From Neolewinella litorea (GTDB lineage Bacteria > Bacteroidota > Bacteroidia > Chitinophagales > Saprospiraceae), in the NCBI RefSeq assembly GCF_004803465.1, contig NZ_SRSF01000006.1:62001-126000 (forward strand): DNA of 64,000 nucleotides. Reading direction: 5' to 3'. The position numbers and the translations under genes were made by a program. Positions 51,600 to 60,199 of this stretch are shown here, piece by piece; the first letter of the stretch is position 1, and the number at the start of each line of letters is the position of its first letter. The notes beneath the pieces are model-generated. The model saw only the letters and a list, made by a program, of their open reading frames with translations. It was not told the DNA's origin and made no database searches.

Positions 51600-54077
51600 A
51601 TGAAGCTGTACCTACTGCCCCTCCTTTTGCTCCTGCTGGCCCCCCTCGGCGCCCAGCACATCGTACCCCTCATGGAGCATGCCCAGCTCTTTGACGGCCG
51701 TACGCAGACACTGCCGGCCGGGCTGGCCGTGTGCGGCGAAGTGGATTTGCCCGGCGTGGAGCGGATCGTCGCGGGAGGCAACAACAGCGTAAAAATCGAC
51801 CTCGATACCGCGGGCCTGGGCAGCGACCTCACGGACTACCGCTGCATCGGCTGTGAAACGCTGGACTTCGGCACCGTGGTCCTGCGCTCGGACACCGTGA
51901 TCTATACGGCTTTCCCCGGGACGGTGCAGGGGCTGGATACAATAGGCCTGACCGTCTGCTCACCCCGGGGCGTATGCGCCGACACTACCGAGTTGGTCTT
52001 TCTGGTGCAACGCGCGTCGCGCCAGGTGGAACTGGGCAATGTGCTGCTGCAGCCGGAATCGGTCATTGATCTGACCGTACCGACCGACAGCCTGCTGCCC
52101 GGTGGCGCCTTTTGCCGCACCATCACGGGTTGTGCCGACGATTATCCGGGGCGCGGCCAACGCTTTGCCTTTCGCACCACCATGGAGGAGGGCAACGACT
52201 TCAGGTACGAAGCCGGCCGCTTTGGCGGAACGGATGCCGTGTGCGTGACGCTCTGCAACGAGCTGGGCCTCTGCGACACCTACCGCGCCACTTTTACCGT
52301 AGACCGACCGGCGGTGGAGTTGCCCTTCTTTGATGATTTCAGCTACGAGGGATTCCGGCCGGCAACTTCGCTATGGCAGGATGAGGACGTGCTCGTCAAC
52401 CGCAGCTACGGCGTAAATCCGCCCTCCCTGGGGGTGGCCACCTTCGACGCGATCGACTTCGACGGACGGCCTTACCCCAGTACGGGAAACGGGCGGCGGG
52501 GGGTGCCGCGTGACTACCTTACTTCCGTGCCCCTGCGTATGTCCGGTAAGACGGGCAGCGTACTGTCGTTCTACCTGCAACCGCGGGGACTGGGTAACCG
52601 CCCCGAGGTACAGGACAGTTTCCTGGTGCAATTCTTAACCGCCACGGGAGAGTGGGAAACCGTATTCTCACGGGAGGGGCTGCTCAGCACCACTTCCAAT
52701 ACCCGGGAGACCGCCTTTCGCGGGGAGCTGGTGCCCGTACCGCAGGAATACCTTTACGACGGCTTCCAGTTCCGCTTCGTAAACCTCAGTACCGAGCAGG
52801 GGGCGGTGGACAACTGGAACCTTGACTACGTAAAGCTCAGCAATCAGTCTACCTCTTTGGTCACCCAGGACCTGGCCCTGAGCGAAGCGCCCTTCCGCCT
52901 GGTGGCCCCGTATACGAGTTTGCCCGTCAGGCACCTGCAGGCCGCGGGGCAAACCCTGCTTGTTGATTCCATCTTCCTGAAACTCTGGAACCACCGGGCG
53001 GACGTCACCCCCGTAACCCGCTCCTCGTACGAGGTAAGAAACCTGGGGCAGCCTTCTTTTATATCCGGGGCGGGTCTTTTCCCTTCCAGTTACTTTGGCC
53101 AGGACAACGGCATCGCTCCGCTGAGCCTCGAGATACGGTCGGCTACCTTTGACCAGCTGCCGACCTACAACGGGATCCGCAGTTTCCTGTTCGGGCTGGA
53201 TCCTGAGGGCGATTACCGGATCGCCACTACCTATTCCCTCACCGTGGCTACTGAGGACCCCGGCTTCTCTCCCCTGATCGCGGCCAACAATGAGGCCACC
53301 CAGATTACGGTCCTGGATGATTACTTCGCCTACGACGACGGCAGCGCGGAAGTGGCCATCGAGGGGCAGGCGGGCAACGTGATCGTACAGCGGTATACGG
53401 CCTTCGTGCCCGATCAGCTGGTGGGTATTCGTTTGCGGTTGCCGCGCGGACTGGGGTCGGTCGACGACCAGCGGCTGAACCTGGTGGTGTACGGTGCGGG
53501 TGAGGAGGGTACGCCGGGCGAATTGTTGTACTCGGCCAGTGAGCCCGTGCTCTACGCCGAGGACTTCTACACCGATTCCTTACAGGCCTTCACCAGCTAC
53601 GCCCTGCGGGAGCCCCTGGATCTGCCGGCGGGCGACTTCTACGTGGGCTGGCGGCAGGACCCGGCCAACCGGTCGCTGCCGGTAGGCTTTGACCGCAACA
53701 ACCCGGTATCCGGTGTGCAATACTTCGACGCCGGCAGCGGCTGGGAAGCCTTGAACGGCTCCACCGGCGGAGCCATCATGATCCGCCCACTCCTGTCGGG
53801 GGCCGAGGTTATGCCCACCGCAACGGACGATTTGCCGGGGTCGGCACCCGCCGTGCAGGTTTATCCCAACCCAACGGAGGGCGCGGTCACGCTGCGGCTC
53901 GATCCGTCGTACTCGATAACTGACTTGCGCTTTCGGCTGCTGGATGCCGCGGGCCGTACGGTAATTGACGGCGTGGGCACCGATCGCCTGGACCTCAGCC
54001 GCTTACCCCGGGGGTTGTATTTGCTGGAATATTGGGTAGGGGACCGGGTCGGGCGTCATAAAATTGTCAGGCAATAA
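51600..54077 (+). CDS. Secreted protein with type IX secretion C-terminal sorting domain
   Basis: An 825-aa protein with a signal peptide (1-19). The last ~75 residues begin VQVYPNPTEGAVTLRL and end with GLYLLEYWVGDRVGRHKIVRQ, the T9SS type A sorting domain, so it should be exported across the outer membrane and attached to the surface or released. The body is beta-rich with Cys-containing repeats in the first 240 residues (YRCIGCETL, CGxV types). A lectin or jelly-roll-like region spans about 240-420. No catalytic motif is clear. A TACGTTGG box at 51571 may be its promoter. Confidence 0.85.
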   Translation: MKLYLLPLLLLLLAPLGAQHIVPLMEHAQLFDGRTQTLPAGLAVCGEVDLPGVERIVAGGNNSVKIDLDTAGLGSDLTDYRCIGCETLDFGTVVLRSDTVIYTAFPGTVQGLDTIGLTVCSPRGVCADTTELVFLVQRASRQVELGNVLLQPESVIDLTVPTDSLLPGGAFCRTITGCADDYPGRGQRFAFRTTMEEGNDFRYEAGRFGGTDAVCVTLCNELGLCDTYRATFTVDRPAVELPFFDDFSYEGFRPATSLWQDEDVLVNRSYGVNPPSLGVATFDAIDFDGRPYPSTGNGRRGVPRDYLTSVPLRMSGKTGSVLSFYLQPRGLGNRPEVQDSFLVQFLTATGEWETVFSREGLLSTTSNTRETAFRGELVPVPQEYLYDGFQFRFVNLSTEQGAVDNWNLDYVKLSNQSTSLVTQDLALSEAPFRLVAPYTSLPVRHLQAAGQTLLVDSIFLKLWNHRADVTPVTRSSYEVRNLGQPSFISGAGLFPSSYFGQDNGIAPLSLEIRSATFDQLPTYNGIRSFLFGLDPEGDYRIATTYSLTVATEDPGFSPLIAANNEATQITVLDDYFAYDDGSAEVAIEGQAGNVIVQRYTAFVPDQLVGIRLRLPRGLGSVDDQRLNLVVYGAGEEGTPGELLYSASEPVLYAEDFYTDSLQAFTSYALREPLDLPAGDFYVGWRQDPANRSLPVGFDRNNPVSGVQYFDAGSGWEALNGSTGGAIMIRPLLSGAEVMPTATDDLPGSAPAVQVYPNPTEGAVTLRLDPSYSITDLRFRLLDAAGRTVIDGVGTDRLDLSRLPRGLYLLEYWVGDRVGRHKIVRQ

Positions 54078-54125
54078 TCTATTTGCCCTTTTTCTTGTTG
54101 AGCCTCATTAAATGGTTTATCATAT

Positions 54126-54419
54126 ATGGAAGCAACCGTAGACGAACTCAAAAAACGGGAACAGGAAGGCAAAGACGATTACGTTTTGCTGGATGTTCGG
54201 GAAGATTACGAACGGGCGGAATTCAACGTAGGCGGCATTCACGTTCCCCTGGGACAGTTGAGTATGTCGATGGACAAACTGACCCCCTACCGCGATCAGG
54301 AGATCATTGTCTACTGTCGCAGCGGCAAGCGGTCGGCCATGGCGCAGGAATTGCTGCGGCAGTCCGGCTTCAAGAATGTCCGCAACCTTGAGGGGGGAAT
54401 GCTGGCCTACCAGGGCTAG
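54126..54419 (+). CDS. Rhodanese-like domain protein
   Basis: A 97-aa single-domain rhodanese, cytosolic. LLDVREDYE (21-29) and the active-site loop IVYCRSGKRS with Cys64 are intact, so it can carry a persulfide. Its usual roles are thiosulfate sulfurtransfer or sulfur trafficking; the partner is unknown. It converges with the SPOR gene, 5 bp apart. Confidence 0.92.
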   Translation: MEATVDELKKREQEGKDDYVLLDVREDYERAEFNVGGIHVPLGQLSMSMDKLTPYRDQEIIVYCRSGKRSAMAQELLRQSGFKNVRNLEGGMLAYQG

Positions 54420-54424
54420 TTAAC

Positions 54425-54940
54425 TCACCTTTGTCGATAAACGTCGGCTTCAAATCCGGCCGAGCGAACGCGCCCGGCCAGTTCCGCGGCCTCGGTATAG
54501 CTGTTTGAGCGATCCACCAGCGCCACGGCATAGGTGCCGCGATCGAAAATTTTGAGTTCGGTCTCCGCAAAACCGGCCTGCACCAGGTCGCGCACGCGGG
54601 TCCGGGCGTTGATCACCTGCCGGAAGGTACCGGCGATCACCAGGTACCGGCCTTCGGCGTCTCCCGCCGAGGAGGCAATGGAGCTGTCGGCGGCGGTTGC
54701 CGGGACAAGGTCCCGGAATTGTTGCTCCCTCGAAGAGCCCGCATCGGCAGTAAGTGGCTGGTCGTCACGGCTTGCCGATGAATCAATCGGGAAGGATTTT
54801 GGCAGTTCCGTGTAATTCACGTTATCTTCGAACTCGGTTTGGCCATCCGAAGGTGCCGTTACAACTTGTGAGATCAGCAGCGCCAGTGCCACCAGGCACA
54901 GCACGAGAATCACGAAAACAATGGTGGAAGAGTTCTTCAT
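54425..54940 (-). CDS. SPOR domain-containing membrane protein
   Basis: A 171-aa protein with one N-terminal TM helix (8-27), a polar linker and a C-terminal SPOR-type domain (about 96-170, starting GRYLVIAGTFRQVINARTRV). SPOR domains bind denuded peptidoglycan at division sites, so a role in cell division or envelope remodelling is plausible. Confidence 0.85.
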   Translation of the reverse strand: MKNSSTIVFVILVLCLVALALLISQVVTAPSDGQTEFEDNVNYTELPKSFPIDSSASRDDQPLTADAGSSREQQFRDLVPATAADSSIASSAGDAEGRYLVIAGTFRQVINARTRVRDLVQAGFAETELKIFDRGTYAVALVDRSNSYTEAAELAGRVRSAGFEADVYRQR

Positions 54941-55098
54941 TGGCCGGTTTGTAGGTGCATTAAGCTCTAGAACCCTAAGTTACAAAGCGCGGTATCGGTT
55001 TACTGACGACCGATAAATAAGGCAACCGCCAGCGCGCCGCCCCGCCGGGGCACAAGAATTTTGTCAAGTGTTTGCTTTTTGGAAAGACCGTTTTTTCA

Positions 55099-55127
55099 GG
55101 GAGCACCGTCAGGTGCTCCCTTTTTTT
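55099..55127 (+). terminator. Strong intrinsic terminator upstream of fni with no gene in front
   Basis: A perfect 9-bp stem (GGGAGCACC with GGTGCTCCC), 4-nt loop GTCA, then seven T. On the plus strand the nearest upstream stop is that of the rhodanese gene at 54419, 680 bp away and behind a converging gene. It ends 37 nt before the fni ATG, so it could end a small RNA from 54950-55098 or attenuate fni. Confidence 0.8.
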
Positions 55128-55164
55128 GCGTAAACCATTCTTTTTCGCCGGCGTTGCCACAGAT

Positions 55165-56223
55165 ATGTCCGATAGCCCATCCTTCTCTTTCCCCCCGCCC
55201 GTCGCCGGTGATCCTACGGCACCGGGACGCAAAGAGGACCACATCGAACTGGCCTTCAAATCGCAGGCCGAGCGCGGTAACCTGGACCAACGATTCGACT
55301 ACGAACCCCTGCTGGCGGCCCACCCCGCACCCGGTAGCCTGACGCCCATCGATTGGGGCGGAAAATCCCTGCGTGCCCCCCTTTGGGTGAGCAGCATGAC
55401 TGGGGGTACCGAGAAGGCCCTCATCATCAATCACAACCTGGCGCGGGCCGCCGGCGAGTTCGGCATCGGTATGGGGCTGGGCTCCTGCCGTAGCCTGCTC
55501 TACGAGGACGACCGTTTTCAGGACTTCAACGTGCGGCCCCTGGCGGGTCCGGAGGTGCCCATTTTTGCCAATCTGGGCGCGGCGCAGTTGCAAAGCTTGC
55601 TGGAACGGGGCGAGGCGGATCTGGTTACCCAACTAATAGACGCACTCGATCTCGACGGTCTCATCGTACACGTCAACCCCCTGCAGGAATGGCTGCAACC
55701 GGAAGGTGACCGCTTCACGGTGGCCCCCCTGGAAACCATCCGCGAACTGCTGCGGGCATTGCCCAACCTGCCGGTGATCGTCAAGGAGGTAGGGCAGGGG
55801 ATGGGCCCCGCCAGTCTGCGCGCCCTGCTGGAGCTGCCCCTGCTGGCCCTCGACACGGCGGCTAACGGCGGGACCAACTTCAGCAAACTGGAGCTCTTTC
55901 GGTCCGACGCGCTGGCCCGCAGTGCCTACGGCGGCCTTACCCAGGTGGGGCATTCCGCCGAGGAGATGGTTCGGCAGGTAAATCGGATCGTGGAAGAATC
56001 CCCCCGGGAGATCCGTTGTTCCCACCTCATCGTAAGCGGCGGAGTGCAGGACTTTCTCGACGGCTACTACCTGACGGAGCTCTCGCGACTGCCGGCGATC
56101 TACGGGCAGGCGTCAGCCTTTCTGCGACACGCCCGCGAGGATTACCTGAGTCTGCAGCGGTACGTAGCCACCCAGCTGCGCGGTTTAGAGTTGGCCAAGG
56201 CCTATCTTCGCCCCCGGCCTTAA
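55165..56223 (+). CDS. fni: Type 2 isopentenyl-diphosphate delta-isomerase
   Basis: A 352-aa FMN- and NADPH-dependent enzyme interconverting IPP and DMAPP. RKEDHIELAF is the family opening (substrate Arg-Lys and His), PLWVSSMTGGTE (about 70-81) the FMN region, and later GGTNFSKLE and VSGGVQ segments are typical. The frame is open upstream through the terminator hairpin, but ATG 55165 fits the family N-terminus. The next gene is HMG-CoA reductase, so isoprenoid precursors come from the mevalonate route here. Confidence 0.94.
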   Translation: MSDSPSFSFPPPVAGDPTAPGRKEDHIELAFKSQAERGNLDQRFDYEPLLAAHPAPGSLTPIDWGGKSLRAPLWVSSMTGGTEKALIINHNLARAAGEFGIGMGLGSCRSLLYEDDRFQDFNVRPLAGPEVPIFANLGAAQLQSLLERGEADLVTQLIDALDLDGLIVHVNPLQEWLQPEGDRFTVAPLETIRELLRALPNLPVIVKEVGQGMGPASLRALLELPLLALDTAANGGTNFSKLELFRSDALARSAYGGLTQVGHSAEEMVRQVNRIVEESPREIRCSHLIVSGGVQDFLDGYYLTELSRLPAIYGQASAFLRHAREDYLSLQRYVATQLRGLELAKAYLRPRP

Positions 56224-56241
56224 ATCTTAGACCCTCCCCCT

Positions 56242-57585
56242 GTGGCCGAGCAAGTAAGCGACCCTCACCGCATCAGCGGATTCAGTAAATTCGACAAGGC
56301 ACAGCGCCGACAGTGGCTTTTGGAGCACTTTCTGCCCGAACACGGGGAGGATGATTTCGCCTTCTTCGAGGCCGGCAGTTCCGATCTGCAGGATGTGCTG
56401 GACAACTTCAGTGAGAACACGGTCGCCAACTTCCCCCTCCCCTTTGGCGTGGCGCCCAACTTCATCGTTAATGGTCGGACGTACGCCGTACCCATGGTCA
56501 TCGAGGAAAGCAGCGTAGTGGCCGCGGCCAGCAGCGCCGCTAAGTACTGGTCGACCCGCGGGGGGTTCCACGCCGAAGTGCTGGCTTCCGAAAAACTTGG
56601 CCAGCTCCATTTCCGGTGGAGCGGTACGCCAGAGCGGCGTGCTTCCCTCTTTCGGGAGTTGGAGGACCGGCTCCGGGAAGCTACCGCTGAACTCACCGCG
56701 CGCATGGAGAAACGGGGCGGCGGGGTACGCGGGATGCAGTGGAAGCACCTTCCCGAGGTGGACCGGCAGTGTTACCAATTGCTGGTGAGTTTCGGTACCG
56801 GCGACAGTATGGGGGCCAACTTCATCAACACCGTCCTGGAGACCTATGCCGCCGAACTCGAGCGGTGGGCGGGGGAGAGTGAGTCGCTGTACGACGATGA
56901 GCGGGAGCTGGAAATCATCATGGCCATCCTCAGTAACCATACGCCTAACTGCGCCGTCCGTGCCTGGGTGAGCTGTCCTATTGAGGAGATGAACATTCCC
57001 GGGTCGGGGGTAGACGCCGCCGACTTTGTACGCCGCTTCGAACTGGCCGTAGCCATTGCCCGCGAGGACCCCTACCGGGCCGTTACCCACAACAAGGGAA
57101 TCATGAACGGGGTAGACGCCGTGGTGCTGGCGACGGGCAACGACTTCCGGGCCGTGGAGGCTGCCGCGCACGCCTTCGCCGCTTCGGGGGGGCGCTACGC
57201 TTCGCTAAGCCGTTGCCGGGTGGCCGATGACGTATTCCAATTCGAGCTTACCCTCCCCCTAGCCTTGGGTACGGTGGGCGGTCTAACCCGCTTGCACCCG
57301 CTGGCCGATCTGTCCCTGAAGCTTCTGGAGCGACCCAACGCCGAAGAACTGATGTGCATCGCCGCCGCCACCGGTCTGGCCCAAAACTTCGCCGCCCTGC
57401 GCAGTCTGGTGACCACCGGCATCCAGCAGGGTCACATGAAGATGCACCTGCAGAACATCCTGTCCAGCCTCCAGGCTAGCCCCCCCGAGCGCCGCCAAAC
57501 GGTCAACTTCTTTGAAGGACGCACCGTCAGCCACCACGGCGTACGCCAGTATCTGGATAAGCTTCGGGAGGGGAAACTTAAGTAG
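56242..57585 (+). CDS. mvaA: HMG-CoA reductase, class II
   Basis: A 447-aa enzyme making mevalonate from HMG-CoA (class II, the bacterial form). The start is GTG 56242. SENTVANFPLPFGVAPNF (57-74) holds the catalytic Glu, GDSMGANF (about 187-194) the Asp, THNKGIMNG (about 281-289) the Lys, and QGHMKMHL (about 395-402) the His. All four residues are present. Length is typical (about 430). It lies 18 bp behind fni in one operon. Class II enzymes are often labelled degradative, but here the setting is biosynthetic. Confidence 0.94.
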   Translation: MAEQVSDPHRISGFSKFDKAQRRQWLLEHFLPEHGEDDFAFFEAGSSDLQDVLDNFSENTVANFPLPFGVAPNFIVNGRTYAVPMVIEESSVVAAASSAAKYWSTRGGFHAEVLASEKLGQLHFRWSGTPERRASLFRELEDRLREATAELTARMEKRGGGVRGMQWKHLPEVDRQCYQLLVSFGTGDSMGANFINTVLETYAAELERWAGESESLYDDERELEIIMAILSNHTPNCAVRAWVSCPIEEMNIPGSGVDAADFVRRFELAVAIAREDPYRAVTHNKGIMNGVDAVVLATGNDFRAVEAAAHAFAASGGRYASLSRCRVADDVFQFELTLPLALGTVGGLTRLHPLADLSLKLLERPNAEELMCIAAATGLAQNFAALRSLVTTGIQQGHMKMHLQNILSSLQASPPERRQTVNFFEGRTVSHHGVRQYLDKLREGKLK

Positions 57586-57589
57586 GTTT

Positions 57590-58300
57590 GGCGGTTCCCA
57601 ACATCTTGTCGGAGTTGTTGAGTGGTGATGATAATTGTTGTGGTTGCGCGACCAGAGGTCACGAGCCGTGCGGTTCCCGACATCCTGTCGGGTCATTGAG
57701 GGGTCGGCGGATGGTTGGGGTCTACGCGACCGGAGGTCACGAACCGTGAAGCGCGACCGGAGGTCACGAGCCGTCCGGTTCCCGACATCCTGTCGGGTTG
57801 TTGAGTGGGGGGCGGAGGGTTGGGGTTTACGCGACCGGAGGTCACGAACCGTGCCGCGCGACCGGAGGTCACGAGCCGTGCGGTTCCCGACATCCTGTCG
57901 GGTCATTGAGGGGTCGGCGGATGGTTGGGGTTTACGCGACCGGAGGTCACGAACCGTGCCGCGCGACCGGAGGTCACGAGCCGTGCGGTTCCCGACATCC
58001 TGTCGGGTTGTTGAGTGGGGGGCGGATGGTTGGGGTTTACGCGACCAGAAGTCACGAACCGTGCCGCGCGACCGGAGGTCACGAGCCGTGCGGTTCCCGA
58101 CATCCTGTCGGGTTGTTGAGTGGGGGGCGGAGGGTTGGGGTTTACGCGACCAGAGGTCACGAACCGTGCCGCGCGACCGGAGGTCACGAGCCGTGCGGTT
58201 CCCGATATCCTGTCGGGTCATTGAGGGGTCGGCGGATGGTTGGGGTTTACGCGACCAGAAGTCACAAACCGAGCTGCACGACCGGAGGTCATGCGGCCGA
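57590..58300. repeat. REP-like array 1, 105-bp period
   Basis: Six copies of the hairpin core CCCGACATCCTGTCGGG begin at 57676, 57781, 57886, 57991, 58096 and 58201, exactly 105 bp apart, with a degenerate copy at 57598. Between them lie GACC-GGA-GGTC mini-hairpins inside GCGACCGGAGGTCACGAnCCG units. Apparent open frames through the array are artefacts of the repeat. It abuts the 3' end of the RAYT gene. Confidence 0.9.
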
Positions 58301-58936
58301 AGCCTCCCACTCACACCTCCTGAATAGCAAATCATAGTCAGGGTGTAGGTAGGTATGCGGCCAATCTTCCCAGTGTTTCACTAGTCCGGCCTTAACAGGA
58401 TTGTTTAGCAGGTACCACATCACAGTAGAAAACTTACCCGTCCTAACATCCCGATCGAAATAGCTGGTGGCCCAGAACGGCTGCCCTCTAATCCCGAGAA
58501 TACGGTTAGCGCGCAGGGCCGTGAAATTCTTATGCGCTTTTATAATCGAGCCGGTGTCTACTTCTGCTTCGGAGGAACTCCGGGCCAGTACGTGAACGTG
58601 GTTACTCATTACACAAATCGCAAACAACATAACACCTCTGTGTTCCGCTAACCATTTCCAGGAGTCGAGAACCAGCTTGGCTATGGCTGGATTTGCCAGG
58701 TGGTAGGGGCCATTTGATTTGTGGTGGAGCGCTTCCTCAAGTAGCTGTTCTGCTAGTATTCTTGGACCTGGTTCATTGAAGGGTGTTTGTGCCTCGCCGT
58801 ATGCCTCCTGGTATTTCCAATACTTCTCTCTCATTTCTGTCAAGACCTTCTGAGGGATGCTGCCACTTAATCTGTACACGATATGCATCGGTATGTGGCG
58901 CAAGGGACGATGCGGTAATTTGCCGAACTCGCTCAT
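58289..58936 (-). CDS. REP-associated tyrosine transposase (RAYT, IS200/IS605 Y1 family)
   Basis: A 215-aa HUH-type single-strand transposase. The HUH motif is SNHVHVLA (111-118; His113, His115) and the likely nucleophile is Tyr159 in ATSYFDRDVR. The C-terminal GLVKHWEDWPHTYLHPDY is typical of the Bacteroidota RAYT group. It lies between two large arrays of hairpin repeats, the expected substrates of such enzymes. It appears intact and about 1.5 times the length of IS200 transposases, as usual for RAYTs. The upstream 130 bp is strikingly AT-rich. Confidence 0.93.
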   Translation of the reverse strand: MSEFGKLPHRPLRHIPMHIVYRLSGSIPQKVLTEMREKYWKYQEAYGEAQTPFNEPGPRILAEQLLEEALHHKSNGPYHLANPAIAKLVLDSWKWLAEHRGVMLFAICVMSNHVHVLARSSSEAEVDTGSIIKAHKNFTALRANRILGIRGQPFWATSYFDRDVRTGKFSTVMWYLLNNPVKAGLVKHWEDWPHTYLHPDYDLLFRRCEWEASAA

Positions 58937-59070
58937 AGCGTAGAATTAAGAGTGAATGATTGCTTTAGACAAAACAAATATTATTTTTTATGAATAAAAA
59001 ATCAAATTGTTTTAAAATAAATTGTCTAGCAGATTGATGGGGTAGTGAATAGTAGAGATATTTCTTAGGT

Positions 59071-60130
59071 GCACGACCGGAGGTCGCGAGCCGGGTGGTT
59101 CCCGACATCTTGTCGGGGGTTTTGAAGGGAGAGAGGATGATTAGTGGTGGCGCAATCGAAGGTCACGAACCGGGCGGTTCCCGACATCCTGTCGGGGTAT
59201 TCATTGGGGAAGTATTTTCTGTGGTAGCGCGACTAGAAGTCATGAAACGAGCTACGCGACCGGAGGTCACGAACCGGATGGTTCCCGACATCTTGTCGGG
59301 GTGTTGAGGGTAATGGTGATATTTGGTGGCATCGCGACTGGAAGTCACGAGCCGGGCATCGCGACCAGAGGTCACGAACCGCGCCGCGACCAGAGGTCAC
59401 GAACCGGGCGGTTCCCGACATCCTGTCGGGTTGGTATGGGTAATGGTGGTATTTGGTGGCATCGCGACTGGAAGTCACGAGCCGGGCATGGCGACCAGAG
59501 GTCACGAACCGCGCCGCGACCAGAGGTCACGAACCGGATGGTTCCCGACATCTTGTCGGGTTGTTAAGGATAATGGTGATATTTGGTGGCATCGCGACTG
59601 GAAGTCACGAGCCGGGCATCGCGACCGGAGGTCACGAGCCGAGCTACGCGACCGGAGGTCACGAACCGAGCTACGCGACCGGAGGTCACGAACCGGGCGG
59701 TTCCCGACATCCTGTCGGGTTGGTAAGGGTAATGGTGGTATTTGGTGGCATCGCGACTGGAAGTCACGAGCCGGGCATCGCGACCGGAGGTCACGAGCCG
59801 AGCTACGCGACCAGAGGTCACGAACCGAGCTACGCGACCGGAGGTCACGAGCCGAGCTACGCGACCGAAGGTCACGAGCCGGGCGGTTCCCGACATCTTG
59901 TCGGGTTGGTAAGGGTAATGGTGGTATTTGGTGGCATCGCGACTGGAAGTCACGAGCCGGGCATCGCGACCGGAGGTCACGAGCCGAGCTACGCGACCGG
60001 AGGTCACGAACCGGGCGGTTCCCGACATCCTGTCGGGTTGGTAAGGGTAATGGTGATAATTGGTGGCATCGCGATTAAGTCACGAACCGCGCCGCGACCA
60101 GAGGTCACGAGCCGGAGGTCGCGAGCCGTG
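59071..60130. repeat. REP-like array 2, modular spacing
   Basis: Eight copies of CCCGACATCnTGTCGGG begin at 59101, 59180, 59284, 59414, 59544, 59703, 59889 and 60021. Spacings (79, 104, 130, 130, 159, 186, 132) differ by about 27 bp, the length of one GCGACCGGAGGTCACGAnCCG unit, so the array grows by adding these sub-units. The sub-unit stem occurs as GACC/GGTC and as GACT/AGTC. It ends 70 bp before the hydrolase gene at 60200. Confidence 0.9.
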
Positions 60131-60199
60131 AGAGCAAGTACGGTTATTGGGTTAAGAAGGGAATGTATATTACCAACCCCTTAACCGAACAACACAGCC

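Noticed and set aside
57590-60130. CRISPR array
   Set aside because: Repeats are palindromic cores with internal sub-repeats and near-identical linkers, not unique spacers of constant length, and no cas gene is present; a RAYT explains them better.
57635-60184. Several overlapping open frames of 150-350 codons across the REP-like arrays
   Set aside because: They are translations of the repeat (endless RDRRSR or GHEP units) in all frames and have no independent coding signal.
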